Position numbers and translations under genes: made by a program
Shown: positions 31,538 through 40,962 of the stretch, piece after piece
Numbering within the stretch: the stretch's first letter is position 1
Layout of the letters: each line of letters starts with the position of its first letter
Source of the DNA: Symbiodinium natans
Lineage: Eukaryota; Sar; Dinophyceae; Suessiales; Symbiodiniaceae
Length of the DNA stretch: 64,000 nucleotides
Reading direction: 5' to 3'
NCBI GenBank assembly: GCA_905221605.1
Contig: CAJNDS010002157.1
Span: 918,001 to 982,000, forward strand
Notes under the pieces: generated by a model
The model's input: only the letters and a program-made list of their open reading frames with translations
What the model was told of the DNA's origin: nothing
Database searches by the model: none

Positions 31538-31618
31538 CCTCAAGGCCGTGCAAAGTGGCGCGCCTCCGGACTCCTCCATGCCCTTCTGGGCCAAAGCGGC
31601 CTCAGGCACCTCGGCCAT
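31538..31618 (-). CDS. Candidate first exon, MAEVPEAALAQKGMEESGGA
   Basis: ATG to a GTAGGGGA donor is exactly 27 codons in phase 0, all with strong third-position G/C. TTTAGGG lies upstream. Confidence 0.5.
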
Positions 31619-31639
31619 GGCCCAGTACGGTTTAGGGTT

Positions 31640-31860
31640 GAGGGAATGAGGGAATTGGGTGCCTTATACCCCCCCTATATATTCTGTATAGCACATATAT
31701 ATATATATACACACATATATATGTACATACAATCTTTAAGGGATCATTGGGTCTGTAGGGCTTTGATGTTTAAAGTTCACACCGATAAACATCAATGTAT
31801 ACATATTTATATGCATGCATCTAAGCCTACTAAACTTATAAACCTAACCATATGAGCGAG
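31640..31860. other. AT-rich stretch with TATACA microsatellite, no gene seen
   Basis: A short plus-strand frame crosses it, but composition and repeats argue against coding. Confidence 0.6.
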
Positions 31861-31912
31861 GGTTTCTAGTGATGTTTTGGATTGACCCAAAGCCCTAAAC
31901 CCTAAGCCCCAA

Positions 31913-31966
31913 CAGAGTTGCCATGCTCCGTACCATGTGCTTGCCTCTTTCCATTTCTCCACAGTA
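31913..31966 (-). CDS. Exon-like island, TVEKWKEASTWYGAWQLCWG frame
   Basis: Eighteen to twenty aromatic-rich codons; short. Confidence 0.3.
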
Positions 31967-32170
31967 AGGTTTACGGTTTGGGATTTAGGCTTACACCCAA
32001 AACACTAAACCTTAAACCCTAAACCCTAGGGTCATGCTTCCTCTTGTATCCCTAGACTTAATTAGTAGCTTACCGGTTCTTAGTAGGAATAAGGGGAAAC
32101 CCTAAACCCTGAACCCCAAACCCAAACGATGAACCCTAACCCTAAACCCTAAACCCTAAACCCCCCAAAC

Positions 32171-32247
32171 CCAAACAATGGCCTCGTCGGTGGGCGAGAG
32201 TCCATAGAGCTCCCTGGCGGCTTCCAGCTTCCGCTGGTGAACCCTCC
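32171..32247 (-). CDS. Exon-like island, HQRKLEAARELYGLSPTDEA frame
   Basis: About 25 codons, charged helix then LYGLSPTDEAIVW; high third-position G/C. Confidence 0.5.
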
Positions 32248-32298
32248 TCGGTGGTTCACTGGGTTTAGGGTTTGGGGTTTAGGGTTTAGGGTGTAGAC

Positions 32299-32395
32299 CT
32301 TGGGATGTTCCCCCTTATATTAACAGTCCTTAGTGGGTCAAGTACCCCCTATACTCCCTTATTAAGGACTGTTAGTATAAGGGGGAACATCCAAA
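32299..32395. mobile_element. Foldback element family B, copy 2
   Basis: Almost perfect inverted repeats of about 30 bases (GGATGTTCCCCCTTATA and complement) around a short loop. Confidence 0.85.
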
Positions 32396-32589
32396 GTGGT
32401 GATCCCCCTAAACACGAAACCCTAAACCCTAAACCCTAAACCCTGAACCCTGAGTTGTGCGTCGCCTCCCGGTTTAGACTAGGGTTTCGTGTCCTTGTTT
32501 GGGGTCGGTTTAGGGTGCAGGCTTCAGTTCCAGGCACAAGGGTTCAGGCTTCAGCGTCTGATGCTTCGCTATGGGGTTTAGGGTTTAGG

Positions 32590-32803
32590 TTTTGAGGTTT
32601 AGGGTTTGGGTTTAGGGTTTAGGGTTTAGGGTTTAGGGTTTAGGGTTTAGGGTTTAGGGTTTAGGGTTTAGGGTTTAGGGTTTAGGGTTTAGGGTTTAGG
32701 GTTTAGGGTTAGGTTTAGGGTTTAGGGTTTAGGGTTTAGGGTTTAGGGTTTAGGGTTTAGGGTTTAGGGTTTAGGGTTTAGGGTTTAGGGTTTAGGGTTT
32801 AGG
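32590..32803 (+). repeat. TTTAGGG array, about 30 units
   Basis: The longest nearly pure array in the window, with one 6-base unit. Confidence 0.95.
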
Positions 32804-32931
32804 GCCCCAAAAGCCAGTAAGACCCAAGACGCCAACAGAAGCCCGCAAACCCCAAAACCGAGAACTAGAGGTGGCCACAGAAGGGTTCTTAGTGCGTAGA
32901 CGGGCGATGGCTTTAGGGGGCATGCGCTCCC
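32803..32931 (-). CDS. Exon-like island, RMPPKAIARLRTKNPSVATS frame
   Basis: About 42 open codons ending WGLRASVGVLGLTGFWG, directly against the array. Confidence 0.45.
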
Positions 32932-32966
32932 TAAACCTAAGCCCTAATTAAACCCTCAACCCTAAA

Positions 32967-33052
32967 CCCGGCGAGTGACTTCATGCGCTGCATCAAGATG
33001 ATGAAGGAGAACTTCGCCTCAGCTTTGTGGCCATCCCATGAGCAACCCCATA
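32967..33052 (-). CDS. Exon-like island, HKAEAKFSFIILMQRMKSLA frame
   Basis: Opens after AACAGTAG with WGCSWDG; 28 codons, strong codon bias. The plus strand is also open. Confidence 0.45.
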
Positions 33053-33221
33053 CTACTGTTTGCCGAAGAATCCGGGTTTAGGGTTTAAGGGTTAAGGGTT
33101 TAGGGTTCAACAAACAACAATTTTCTTCCTACTTAATTACATGGGTAAGCCCTGAACAACCTTACAACCTTACAACTGTCCACCGTGAACACTGAAGCCT
33201 AAAGCCTGTACCCTGTAGTTC

Positions 33222-33345
33222 CACTAAGCCCCCAAACTAGGATGGCCCTTAAACCCGCGGAAGAAAAGCTCCTAAATCTAACCCTAACCCCAATCAGGGA
33301 AAATAGCAAATCTCCCAAGGGCCTACCTAGTAACCCTCTAAACCC
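33222..33345. repeat. Dispersed repeat H, copy 1
   Basis: Shares TAGG(A/T)TGGCCCTTAAA, GGGAAAATA and CTCCCAAGGGCCTACCTAGTAA-like blocks with 49757-49885. Confidence 0.65.
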
Positions 33346-33357
33346 TCAACCCTAAAC

Positions 33358-33453
33358 CTGAGTTCCCTTGCAGCGTGGGGCGCGAGCATGTTCAGAACAA
33401 CCCACCCCAGCTCGATCACCAGCTCGTCGTCGATGATGTTGTAGCCCTCAGGG
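33358..33453 (-). CDS. Exon EGYNIIDDELVIELGWVVLN with both splice sites
   Basis: Acceptor TTCTCAG and donor CTCAG|GTTTAG enclose one base plus about 31 codons with excellent third-position G/C. The donor is the telomere repeat itself. Confidence 0.55.
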
Positions 33454-33468
33454 CTGAGAACATACCTG

Positions 33469-33738
33469 GGTCACCAGGTTCTGTTGCTTTTGGTCTGGGG
33501 TTTAAGATGAAGGGTCTTGGGTTTAAGGTTTAGGGGTGATTGTAGAGGGTTAGGGTCAGTCACCAGGTTCTGTTGCTTTTAGTTGGGGGAGGGGTTTGGG
33601 GTTTGGGGCTTGGGGCTTGGGGTTTAGGGTTTAGGGTTTAGGGTTTAGTTGTCGTTGTTGTTGTTGTTGTTTTTTTTTTTTTTTGGGGGGGGGGGGGGCA
33701 TTATAGAGGGTTTTAGGGTCACCATGTTCTGTTGCTGG
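33469..33738 (+). repeat. Three copies of GGTCACCAGGTTCTGTTGCT
   Basis: Direct copies at 33469-33491, 33559-33580 and 33718-33738 within TTTAGGG-like and GTT/T-run sequence. Confidence 0.8.
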
Positions 33739-33977
33739 TTTTTTTTGGGTTGGGGGGTCTGCGGGTTAGGTTTTTGAGGGTGTAGGGGAAATTCTTTCAG
33801 GGTTTAGAGGTTCAGGGTTTGGGGTGGGACGTACCTGGCCTCAACGGGTTGGGGGTTTGGGGCCTTAGGGTTTAGGCGTTTGTTGTTTGGCTTGGGGTTT
33901 CCGGGCTTGAAACGCGTTAAAGGTGTTTAAGGCTTGTGTTAGAGGGCTTGGGGGGGGGGGGGGCTTGTAGATCTTAC

Positions 33978-34020
33978 AATCACAAAGCTGCGTCGGAGAA
34001 TCTTGTGAAAGGCCTTTTTT
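33978..34020 (-). CDS. Short exon KAFHKILRRSFVI with GTAAGA donor
   Basis: Thirteen basic codons end at ATT|GTAAGA; the acceptor is not clear. Confidence 0.35.
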
Positions 34021-34038
34021 GGGGTTTAGGGTTTCGGG

Positions 34039-34158
34039 TCATTGTGGGAGGCTTGCCAGCTCCTGTGCTTCGCGAAACTTCTCTGCGTCCCGGGCGCCAG
34101 ATGGGGAAGGGAAACCATGTGACGATGAGAAGGAGGGAAAGCCTTGGTCAAAATGTCA
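34039..34158 (-). CDS. Candidate last exon, PSGARDAEKFREAQELASLP then stop
   Basis: Thirty-nine open codons (Ser/Phe-rich, then charged helix) ending TGA in unique sequence. Confidence 0.42.
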
Positions 34159-34322
34159 ACAGGGTTTGGGATGGAGGGTTTACGAGGGCGCGTTGGGGGC
34201 GCAGGGGGGGGGGGGGGGGGTGGTTTTGAGGGGTCTGGGTTTTGTCCCTTAACCCTAAACCCTAAACCCCAAACCCTGAACCCTACACCGAGTTCTCGGT
34301 TGAGGGGTTTAGGACTTGATCT

Positions 34323-34373
34323 TTAGGATAGAACACCGGAAGCCCTAGCACCCGAAACAATGTGCTGAGGATT
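34323..34373 (-). CDS. Candidate last exon, NPQHIVSGARASGVLS then stop
   Basis: Opens after GGTTCTAG; 16 codons plus TAA in phase. Confidence 0.33.
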   Translation of the reverse strand, partial: NPQHIVSGARASGVLS

Positions 34374-34487
34374 CTAGAACCCAACCCAAAACCCCAAAAC
34401 TCCCAACCCTAAACAGTAACCCTAAACCCTAAACCCTAAACTCCAAACCTAAACCCCAAACTCCAAACCTAAACCCTAAACCCAACT

Positions 34488-34657
34488 TTCCACCGGGAAG
34501 CCGGCGATAGTCGGAATCTCCGTGAGACCAGCTTTCCTCGCCCTCACTGTTCTCACTGATCTGAAGCGCATTGTAGTAGAACAGGACAAGGCAAAAGAGC
34601 ATTCCGAAGGCAAACCAGACGTACCTGGCCCGGAAATGCCACGGAGGATTCTTTTTG
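34488..34657 (-). CDS. Single-pass membrane segment exon, 55 codons
   Basis: Opens after GTTTAG with KKNPPWHFRARYVWFAFG, then a hydrophobic stretch (FGMLFCLVLFYYNAL) and an acidic tail (ISENSEGEESWSHGDSDYRR). Basic residues before and acid after a 19-residue span are typical of a membrane anchor. The protein family is unknown. Confidence 0.55.
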
Positions 34658-35006
34658 CTAAACTCAGGGTTTGAATGTCAGAGTTTCTAAGCTAGCGCCC
34701 CCTCTTTCAGCGAATATGTTTATGAAGGGAACCACATAAAGGCATCTTTAAAATGGGGCGAACCCTTCTCCGATTGAAATAAAAGCATCTTTACAGGGGA
34801 GGGTGGCTTTACCCCGGTCCAGTCTTTCCCAACTAGCAGGTAGCAGGTGCTACATGGGGCAGATCGCGCCCAGAACTCAAAACCCTTGCACGCCTTCTGG
34901 CCCTGAACCTGAACCCTGAACCCTGAACCCTAAACCCTGAACCCTGAACCCTACAACCAAAACCCAAAACCCTAAACACCAAACCCTGAACCCTAAACGG
35001 GGTTGT

Positions 35007-35099
35007 TCATGGACGCAGCTGGTGGTGCCAACCCAGAGGCCTCAACACGGACCCATACAGTGCAGCAGTACTGGATTTATGGGGTAATGATATGGAGCC
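35007..35099 (-). CDS. Candidate last exon, SSTAALYGSVLRPLGWHHQL then stop
   Basis: Opens after ATTCTAG; exactly 30 codons plus TGA. Confidence 0.4.
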   Translation of the reverse strand, partial: GSISLPHKSSTAALYGSVLRPLGWHHQLRP

Positions 35100-35312
35100 C
35101 TAGAATGGATATGGTACGGGCTTAGAGAGACTATTGCTGTGTCGGGTGCATACCTATACAGGGTGTGGAGCTATATCAAGCTCTATGTCTCCCAAGAGAA
35201 CACACAGAGTCGGGTTTCATTCTCTAAAGAAACCTGAGCCCCGACCACAGATGCACTGGTCGCTGGCCGCACAGGAAAAGCGGTAAAGCCAAAAACCCTA
35301 AACCCTAAACCC

Positions 35313-35380
35313 TAAGCCGCCGTCCGAAAATGACCGAACATGACCTCTTGGGCTGTGCTCTGAAACCTGCTAGATCGATC
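35313..35380 (-). CDS. Exon-like island, DRSSRFQSTAQEVMFGHFRT frame
   Basis: Opens after CCTTCCAG in phase 0; 22 codons. Confidence 0.45.
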
Positions 35381-35559
35381 CTGGAAGGACACCACACAAG
35401 CCCAGAATCGTCAGTTTAGAGCCCTAAACCCTAAACCCTAAACCCTAAGCCCTAAACCCTAAGCCCTAAACCCTAAACCCCAAACCCTAAACCCCAAACC
35501 CTAAACCCTAAACTTAAACCCCAAACCCTAAACCCTAAATCCTGAACCACATCATGAGA

Positions 35560-35653
35560 ACATCCGAGGCTCATCATGAAGGTGTCTGTGAACGTTGAGG
35601 CTACGCCGGTCCTTGTGGCCGCGGACAGTCAGCAACGGGTGCAAGAGGAGATG
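35560..35653 (-). CDS. Exon-like island, TVRGHKDRRSLNVHRHLHDE frame
   Basis: About 30 codons with good third-position G/C. The plus strand holds a complete 26-codon ATG frame (MKVSVNVEATPVLVAADSQQ), so direction is uncertain. Confidence 0.35.
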
Positions 35654-35745
35654 TAGGGGGTTTAGGGTTTAGGGTTTAGGGTTTAGGGTTTAGGGTTTAG
35701 GGTTTAGGGTTTGGAGTGTAGGGTTTAGGGTTTAAGGTTTAGGGT

Positions 35746-35869
35746 TTAGAGAGTGGAAAGGACAACGACTCGCAGCAGAAGACGCGACAGAAAGAGATCA
35801 GCTTTGTCGCATGGTCCTAGCCCCCGGTTGCAAGTAAGCAGGAAGCTTTGCACGGAGCGCTGGCCAACA
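35746..35869 (-). CDS. Candidate last exon, 40 codons then TAA
   Basis: Opens after TCCGCAG; reads VGQRSVQSFLLTCNRG then KADLFLSRLLLRVVVLSTL and stop. Hydrophobic C-terminus. Confidence 0.45.
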
Positions 35870-36002
35870 CTGCGGAGGAGGATTGAACTCTGCTGGTCCC
35901 TATAACCCCAAACCCTAAACCCTAGACCCTAAGCCCAATCAGACCCGAAACCCTTTGAGGTTTAGAGCGGCCGTTCCCAAACGGAAGTCTAGATTTCGAG
36001 AC

Positions 36003-36062
36003 TTAAGACCCATGAAACCTCACAGCATCGTTGCCAAACACGCCTGAGGAGTCATTGAAAGC
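36003..36062 (-). CDS. Candidate last exon, FNDSSGVFGNDAVRFHGS then stop
   Basis: Nineteen codons plus TAA next to the family A fragment at 36098. Confidence 0.33.
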   Translation of the reverse strand, partial: AFNDSSGVFGNDAVRFHGS

Positions 36063-36097
36063 AATACTTTCAGTATACTGTACAATTGATAACGCTC

Positions 36098-36172
36098 CCG
36101 ATATTGCCCTTAACAAGGAAGATTTGTCATTTTTTGAAATTTTAGGGGGGGGGCTCTTAAGCAAATAGTAGC
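36098..36172. mobile_element. Foldback element family A, right part
   Basis: Contains ATATTGCCCTTA and the terminus GCTCTTAAGCAAATAGTAG; no left terminus seen. Confidence 0.6.
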
Positions 36173-36214
36173 GGTTTAGAGTCAAGGAGTTTAGGGTTCA
36201 GGGTTTAGGGGGAT

Positions 36215-36330
36215 GAGCTTAGTTAGGGTGTATGTATTTCGATGGAGTGGTGTGTGGCTTCAAGTCTGAATGGTTTCAGGAATGGTCCTCTTATTTGACA
36301 TTATTCTTATTGCTGTTGTTAAAACGTCCC
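36215..36330. other. Short frames open on both strands
   Basis: The plus strand has a 33-codon ATG frame (MYFDGVVCGFKSEWFQEWSS) ending hydrophobic. The minus strand has a 14-codon terminal frame after CATTCAG. I cannot choose between them. Confidence 0.3.
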
Positions 36331-36609
36331 TAAACCCTAAACCCGATTTTGAGCGAGGCGCACGAGGATCACCGCGGACAGCAGTGGCATCATGAACCGC
36401 CTTGGGGGGGAGGGGGGTTTAGGGTTTAGGGTTTGGGGTTTAGGGTTTAGGGTTTAGGGGTTGAAAGGTCACCTAACCCCAAATTCCAATTTGAGGGATC
36501 CGAAGTATGGGCCCTTGTATAGCAGTGAGCTATGTAACAAGGGGCCCAAGTTAAGGGCCAGACTTGGAACCTTAGAAACGAAAAAGGGGCCCTGACTGAC
36601 GGGACTTAC

Positions 36610-36707
36610 CTTGATGCCGCTACGGGTTGTGGGAGCTCAGGCCTGGCGTTCCCTTAAGTCCTGGCGCAGCTTTACGGGTTGTACCGACGAATGAAGAGTG
36701 ATTGCTA
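36610..36707 (-). CDS. Exon-like island, SNHSSFVGTTRKAAPGLKGT frame
   Basis: Opens after AGCTCAG; about 28 codons to TAG. A perfect donor AAG|GTAAGT follows at 36609, so the stop may lie just before or be bypassed by another splice choice. Confidence 0.4.
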
Positions 36708-36754
36708 CTGAGCTGTTAACTGGTACGGCTAACAGCCCTGCTCCAGTATCCACC

Positions 36755-36866
36755 AATCCCCTACCCCCCCCCCTCCCCCCCTATTACCCAATATAAACCC
36801 CCCGCCGCCCCCATATGCTATACTGGGGGTATTTTAGGGGGTACTGGGGGAGGGGATTAAGCCCCC
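36755..36866. mobile_element. Foldback element family G, copy 2
   Basis: C-rich left arm and G-rich right arm (CCCCCTATTACCC against GGGGTACTGGGGGAGGGG) around CATATGC. Confidence 0.55.
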
Positions 36867-36934
36867 CACCCCCGAGCAAGCTAGGTCTTGGGCGGGTTTC
36901 GGGTTTAGGACCCCAAAGTCCTAAACCTCGAAAT

Positions 36935-37052
36935 CCTAGACCAAGACTAACCTAGGCATTAAAAAAAGGGTGCCCTTGTTGCTCCTTTCAGGGGGCGTTT
37001 AAGGCAACCCAAACCCCCAAAAAAGTGACTAAGGGCCTCCCCTGAACCCAGA
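36935..37052. mobile_element. Foldback element family C, copy 3
   Basis: CTAGACCAAGACTAACCTAGG start and GGGTGCCCTTGTTG core; the right end is diverged. Confidence 0.7.
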
Positions 37053-37310
37053 ATCAAAAAAGCAACAAAGCCTGCACTACTAGTTTGGCTTCTTAGAGGG
37101 ACAGAACCTGTTTGCCAGGGGCACTGGTATAGTTCATCAAAGCAGTCCGAGCGTCTCTGGCTGCTCTCACACCTCATCCTTTAGCATGCATGCGAGGGAA
37201 ACTCCTTCCAGTTAGCTCGAAAGTACCTTCTGGGCCTCCAAGCCCCTGAACTCTCAAGCGCCCAAGAAATTCTCCACAACTGCCACGAGCATCCTCAACC
37301 CCACACCCTG
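37053..37310 (-). CDS. Two overlapping open blocks, probably one or two exons
   Basis: Frame one (37180-37310) reads EDARGSCGEFLGRLRVQGLG to FPRMHAKG and stop. Frame two (37053-37177) starts with ATG and reads MRCESSQRRSDCFDELYQCP. A GTACTT donor and CTAAAG acceptor between them could join the two. Confidence 0.42.
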
Positions 37311-37453
37311 ATACCCGTTTATCCCTAAACCCTAAACCCTAAACCCTAAACCCTAAACCCGAAACCCGAAACCCGAAACCCGAAACCCTAAACCCTAAAC
37401 CCAAACCCTAAACCCTAAACCCCAAACCCTAAACCCTAAACCCTAAACCCTAC

Positions 37454-37517
37454 CTCAAACAGGGGCCACCTGTAGGAGGGCACCCTTGCACCGGCCAGGA
37501 TGACCAGCTTCAGCTGC
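37454..37517 (-). CDS. Exon QLKLVILAGARVPSYRWPLF with both splice sites
   Basis: Acceptor CATCCAG and donor GAG|GTAGGG enclose one base plus 21 codons; the donor opens into TTTAGGG. Beta-strand-like start. Confidence 0.52.
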
Positions 37518-37534
37518 CTGGATGGGCAGGGCGA

Positions 37535-37645
37535 TGTGAGGTTTAGGGTTTAGGGTTTAGGGTTTAGGGTTTAGGGTTTAGGGTTTAGGGTTTAGGGTTT
37601 AGGGTTTAGGGTTTAGGGTTTAGGGTTTAGGGTTTAGGGTTTATC
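37535..37645 (+). repeat. TTTAGGG array, about 15 units
   Basis: Another array follows at 37738-37880 after a short island (37660-37735) whose minus frame reads KVEWIMTCPILQLVRL then stop. Confidence 0.95.
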
Positions 37646-37915
37646 CTCCCCCACCCCACCCCCCATCGTCAAGTCAGAGTCTGACGAGCTGCAAGATCGG
37701 GCAAGTCATGATCCACTCAACCTTGCGTGGACTGGGTTTTGGGTTTAGGGTTTTGGTTTTGGGGTTTAGGGTTTAGGGTTTAGGTTTAGGGTTTAGGGTT
37801 TAGGGTTTAGGGTTTAGGGTTTAGGGTTTAGGGTTTAGGGTTTAGGGTTTAGGGTTTAGGGTTTAGGGTTTTGGCTTTAGGGTTCAGGGGAGGGGCCTGG
37901 GGCACATAGGGTTAC

Positions 37916-37955
37916 CATCATCTGCCAAGCTCCGCACTGTTCACACAACAGAGAG
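37916..37955 (-). CDS. Exon SLLCEQCGAWQMM with both splice sites
   Basis: Acceptor GGCTAG and donor ATG|GTAACC enclose 40 bases. The CEQC pair is suggestive of a metal site but proves nothing alone. Confidence 0.42.
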
Positions 37956-38041
37956 CTAGCCCCCCAAAATCCGGAACCCTAAGTTTATGGAATTTTGGGG
38001 GTTTGGGGGTTTAGGGTTTAGGGTTTAGGGTTTAGGGTGGT

Positions 38042-38190
38042 GCAGGGTCTATAGGGCCCATCCTGATGTCTCCGGCAGGGAGGGGGCGACGATGCATCTC
38101 CGATGCGGCCGAGCAACGGGGCGCGCCAGTTGCAGCGTGTACGCCTTTGTCGAAGTTGGCCTGCCTTGCCAAGCCGGTTGCAGGATTGAG
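38042..38190 (-). CDS. 49-codon open block, NPATGLARQANFDKGVHAAT
   Basis: Continuous to RRPLPAGDIRMGPIDPAP, closing only in repeat. High G/C; product unknown. Confidence 0.48.
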
Positions 38191-38256
38191 AGTTAGCTTT
38201 AGGGTTTAGGGCTTAGGGTTTAGGGTTTAGGGTTAGGGTTTAGGGTTTAGGGTTTA

Positions 38257-38331
38257 GGGTAGTTTTTTCTGGGTGTTGTTGGGCTTTTTACAGCCTGGCT
38301 CCTTGCTCTTTAGTGTCAGTGAGATGCGGGA
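38257..38331 (-). CDS. Exon-like island, SRISLTLKSKEPGCKKPNNT frame
   Basis: Opens after CCAACAG; 25 basic codons. Confidence 0.4.
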
Positions 38332-38339
38332 CTGTTGGT

Positions 38340-38586
38340 AGTTTAGGGTTTAGGGTTTAGGGTTTAGGGTTTGGGTTTAGGGTTTAGGGTTTAGGGTTTA
38401 GGGTTTAGGGTTTAGGGTTTAGGGTTTAGGGTTTAGGGTTTAGGGTTTAGGGGTTTAGGGTTTAGGGTTTAGGGTTTTAGGGTTTAGGGTTTAGGGTTTA
38501 GGGTTTAGGGTTTAGGGTTTAGGGTTTAGGGTTTAGGGTTTAGGGGTTAGGGGTTTAGGGGTTAGGGGTTTAGGGGTTAGGGTTTA
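38340..38586 (+). repeat. Long TTTAGGG array with TTTAGGGG tail
   Basis: About 33 units; the right end switches to 8-base and alternating units. Confidence 0.93.
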
Positions 38587-38589
38587 GGG

Positions 38590-38664
38590 TCAGGAGGTGA
38601 CAACAGCAAGAGGCTTTCTAGTCCAGTGAGAGTATGCCCCTTTGCATTTGTTGGGTATCAAGAA
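38590..38664 (-). CDS. Candidate last exon, LIPNKCKGAYSHWTRKPLAV then stop
   Basis: Opens after GATAG; 24 codons plus TGA in phase. Confidence 0.4.
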   Translation of the reverse strand, partial: FLIPNKCKGAYSHWTRKPLAVVTS

Positions 38665-38785
38665 CTATCCCTAAACCCTAAACCCTACACCATAGACCCC
38701 CTAAACCCTGAACCCTGAACTCTAAACCCTAAACCCTAAACCCTAAACCCCAAACCCTAAGCCCAACCATTTGGGTCAACCCTAC

Positions 38786-38846
38786 CCTCCCCCATCTTGG
38801 AAAGTAATCCCTGGCCTGGTATGTCGAAGTCGTCGATGGCGGTGAG
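38786..38846 (-). CDS. Exon LTAIDDFDIPGQGLLSKMGE with both splice sites
   Basis: Acceptor CATTTTGCAG and donor GTAGGG enclose 20 codons plus one base; very good codon use and a textbook acceptor. Confidence 0.55.
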
Positions 38847-38944
38847 CTGCAAAATGTTAAAGAAGCCAGATAGCAAAGCTACGGCTGTGCCTGTGCGACC
38901 GGAGGGTCTAGGGCTTAGGGTTTAGGGTTTAGGATTTGGGGTTT

Positions 38945-38999
38945 CGGGAGGTGTGGGCTTATTGTGCATGAAGGTGCTCCCTTGTGTGGGGGCGTCCTT
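38945..38999 (-). CDS. Exon-like island, KDAPTQGSTFMHNKPTPPET frame
   Basis: Opens after GTTCTGCAG; about 18-20 codons. Confidence 0.38.
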
Positions 39000-39419
39000 C
39001 TGCAGAACGAGGTTCTCTTCTTAATCCTCACAGTAAAACCCTAAACCCTACACCCTGAACCCTAAACCCTAAACCCTAAACCCCTAAACCCATAAAACCC
39101 TAACCCTAAACCCCGAATTCAAGGCCCGGAAACCTAAACCCTGAAGCCCGCCAGGAGACCCTGATTTGAAACCAAAAGTGGCCCAGGAATCGGAGCTCTA
39201 AGGCTTGTAGATTTCAGTGCTTAGGGTTTAGTGTTCAGGGTTTGGGGTTTAGGGTTGGGGTTTAGGGTGTGCGGTTTAGGGTTTCAGGGTTTTCGGGTTC
39301 AGTGTTTTTGGGGTTGAGGGTTGAGGGTTCGTGGTTCAAGGGCCTTACACCTCTCGCCCCTAAACCCTAAACCCTATGCCCTAAACCCTAAACCCTAAAC
39401 CCTAAACCCTTCAGCCCTA

Positions 39420-39508
39420 AATCCTAAGCCGTAAGACAGCCAGGTCAAAGCCTGCATCCGCGTGCCTAAGCCACCAAGCTCACCGCTGTTTTGGAACCCA
39501 TAGAAGTA
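39420..39508 (-). CDS. Exon-like island, LGLLYFYGFQNSGELGGLGT frame
   Basis: About 29 codons ending RMQALTWLSYG, hydrophobic, adjacent to a family C element. Confidence 0.42.
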
Positions 39509-39510
39509 CA

Positions 39511-39625
39511 GCAGACCCAAGACTAACCTAGGAAGAAAGAGGGTGCCCTTTTTGCTTTAAAGGGGCGTGGAAGGGAACCTAAACCCGAAAAGAAGGGAAG
39601 ACGGGCCTACTCTGTGGGTCCTAGT
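39511..39625. mobile_element. Foldback element family C, copy 4
   Basis: CAGACCCAAGACTAACC start and TGTGGGTCCTAG end. Confidence 0.8.
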
Positions 39626-39719
39626 AGCCCTAAACCCTAAACCCTAAACCCTAAACCCTAAACCCTGAACCCTGAACCCTGAACCCTGAACCCTAAACCC
39701 TAAACCCTGTGGCCTTACC

Positions 39720-39773
39720 CTATTCTTCCAAAGCAGACACCGCTTCGTGACGCTTACGCGCGGTGGTCATAAG
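39720..39773 (-). CDS. Candidate last exon, LMTTARKRHEAVSALEE then stop
   Basis: Opens after GTTTCCCAG; exactly 17 codons plus TAG, charged. Confidence 0.42.
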   Translation of the reverse strand, partial: LMTTARKRHEAVSALEE

Positions 39774-39967
39774 CTGGGAAACCTAAGCAAACCCCTAACC
39801 CCAAAACCCTAAACTGCTTAGGGCTGTGGTAAAATGAAAAGAAGCATTAGTTCTTAAAAACTTAATGAAGATAATACTTCTTTAACATTCCTTTGGGTTT
39901 GTTAACATTCCCCTGAGCTTTATAAACGCACTAAACATAGCAAACCATCCCGAAGGGGGCTATAGAC

Positions 39968-40025
39968 TCAAGCAAAGCCGCTGATGGTGGCGCAAACGGC
40001 ATGTCTCTGCTCAAGAGGCGCCTTC
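39968..40025 (-). CDS. Candidate last exon, KAPLEQRHAVCATISGFA then stop
   Basis: Opens after CTCTTCCAG; one base plus 18 codons and TGA. Confidence 0.4.
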
Positions 40026-40274
40026 CTGGAAGAGGCGTTCAGGGTGGAGGCTTGGGCTCAGGGCTTGACGACGCAGGGTTTGGGGTTTAGGGTTTAGGGT
40101 TTAGGGTTTGGGGTTTAGGGTTTCGGGTTTCGGGTTTAGGGTTTAGGGTTTAGAGTTTAGGGTTTAGGGTTTTGGGCAGGGCATGGTGTGCCGAGAGCAG
40201 TAGGGGGCTTGCAGGGTTTAGTTCAGAGTTTAGGGCTTACAAGGTTTTCAGGGTTTGGAGCGAATAGGGCTTAG

Positions 40275-40346
40275 CTAGTGTAGCATCAGATCTTGTGGGG
40301 CTGCGGGCTTGTGGGTTTTGAGGTTGTAGGGTTTAGGGCATGTAGT
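40275..40346 (-). CDS. Candidate last exon, TTCPKPYNLKTHKPAAPQDL then stop
   Basis: Opens after GCTCGACAG; 23 codons plus TAG in phase 0. Confidence 0.38.
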   Translation of the reverse strand, partial: TTCPKPYNLKTHKPAAPQDLMLH

Positions 40347-40367
40347 CTGTCGAGCGAAAGGGTTTAG

Positions 40368-40504
40368 GTTGGGATATTCCCCCGTATAGTAAGGGCATGT
40401 AGTCTGCCTTATAGGGGAAAAGGTTGGGATGCTCCCCGTTATACTAACAGTCCCTCTTATAATCCCTATTGAGGAGTGTGAGTACAAGGGGCAACATCCC
40501 AAGG
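40368..40504. mobile_element. Foldback element family B, copy 3, nested
   Basis: An extra left terminus (40368) precedes a complete copy (40422-40504), so one copy seems to have inserted into another. Confidence 0.65.
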
Positions 40505-40546
40505 TATAGGGTTCGTGTATGGGATTGCTGAACGGGATCTCAGCAT

Positions 40547-40622
40547 CTAGACCCAAGAGTAAGCTAGGAATGAGAAGTGTGTCCTCTCTGGTTTAAAGGG
40601 GCTTATAAGGAAACCTAAACCT
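40547..40622. mobile_element. Foldback element family C, left part
   Basis: CTAGACCCAAGAGTAAGCTAGG start; the right terminus is missing. Confidence 0.65.
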
Positions 40623-40649
40623 ATGGACTTCATGCAAAGCACGCTTCAG

Positions 40650-40718
40650 AAGGACTGCACAGGCTTAGTTGGGTACAGATCTGCTGATAGCGCACAGGAC
40701 GACTCCTCTACCCCGAAA
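40650..40718 (-). CDS. Exon-like island, EESSCALSADLYPTKPVQSF frame
   Basis: About 22 codons to TGA. Confidence 0.38.
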
Positions 40719-40962
40719 CCCTAAACCCTAAACCCCAAACCCTAAACCCGTGGAAGCTTCGACAAAAATGCCTGGGTGCTCAGAGCTTATGTGGCTCCCC
40801 TTAACACCCCCATTCAAAACATTCCTACATGTGAGCCCCCTGAAGCCCAACAAGGGACCTAGTTAGGTGTCTGGGAGGAAACCCTATAAACCCTATAAAC
40901 CCTAAACCCTAAACCCTAAACCCTAAACCCTAAACCCTAAACCCTAAACCCTAAACCCTAAA

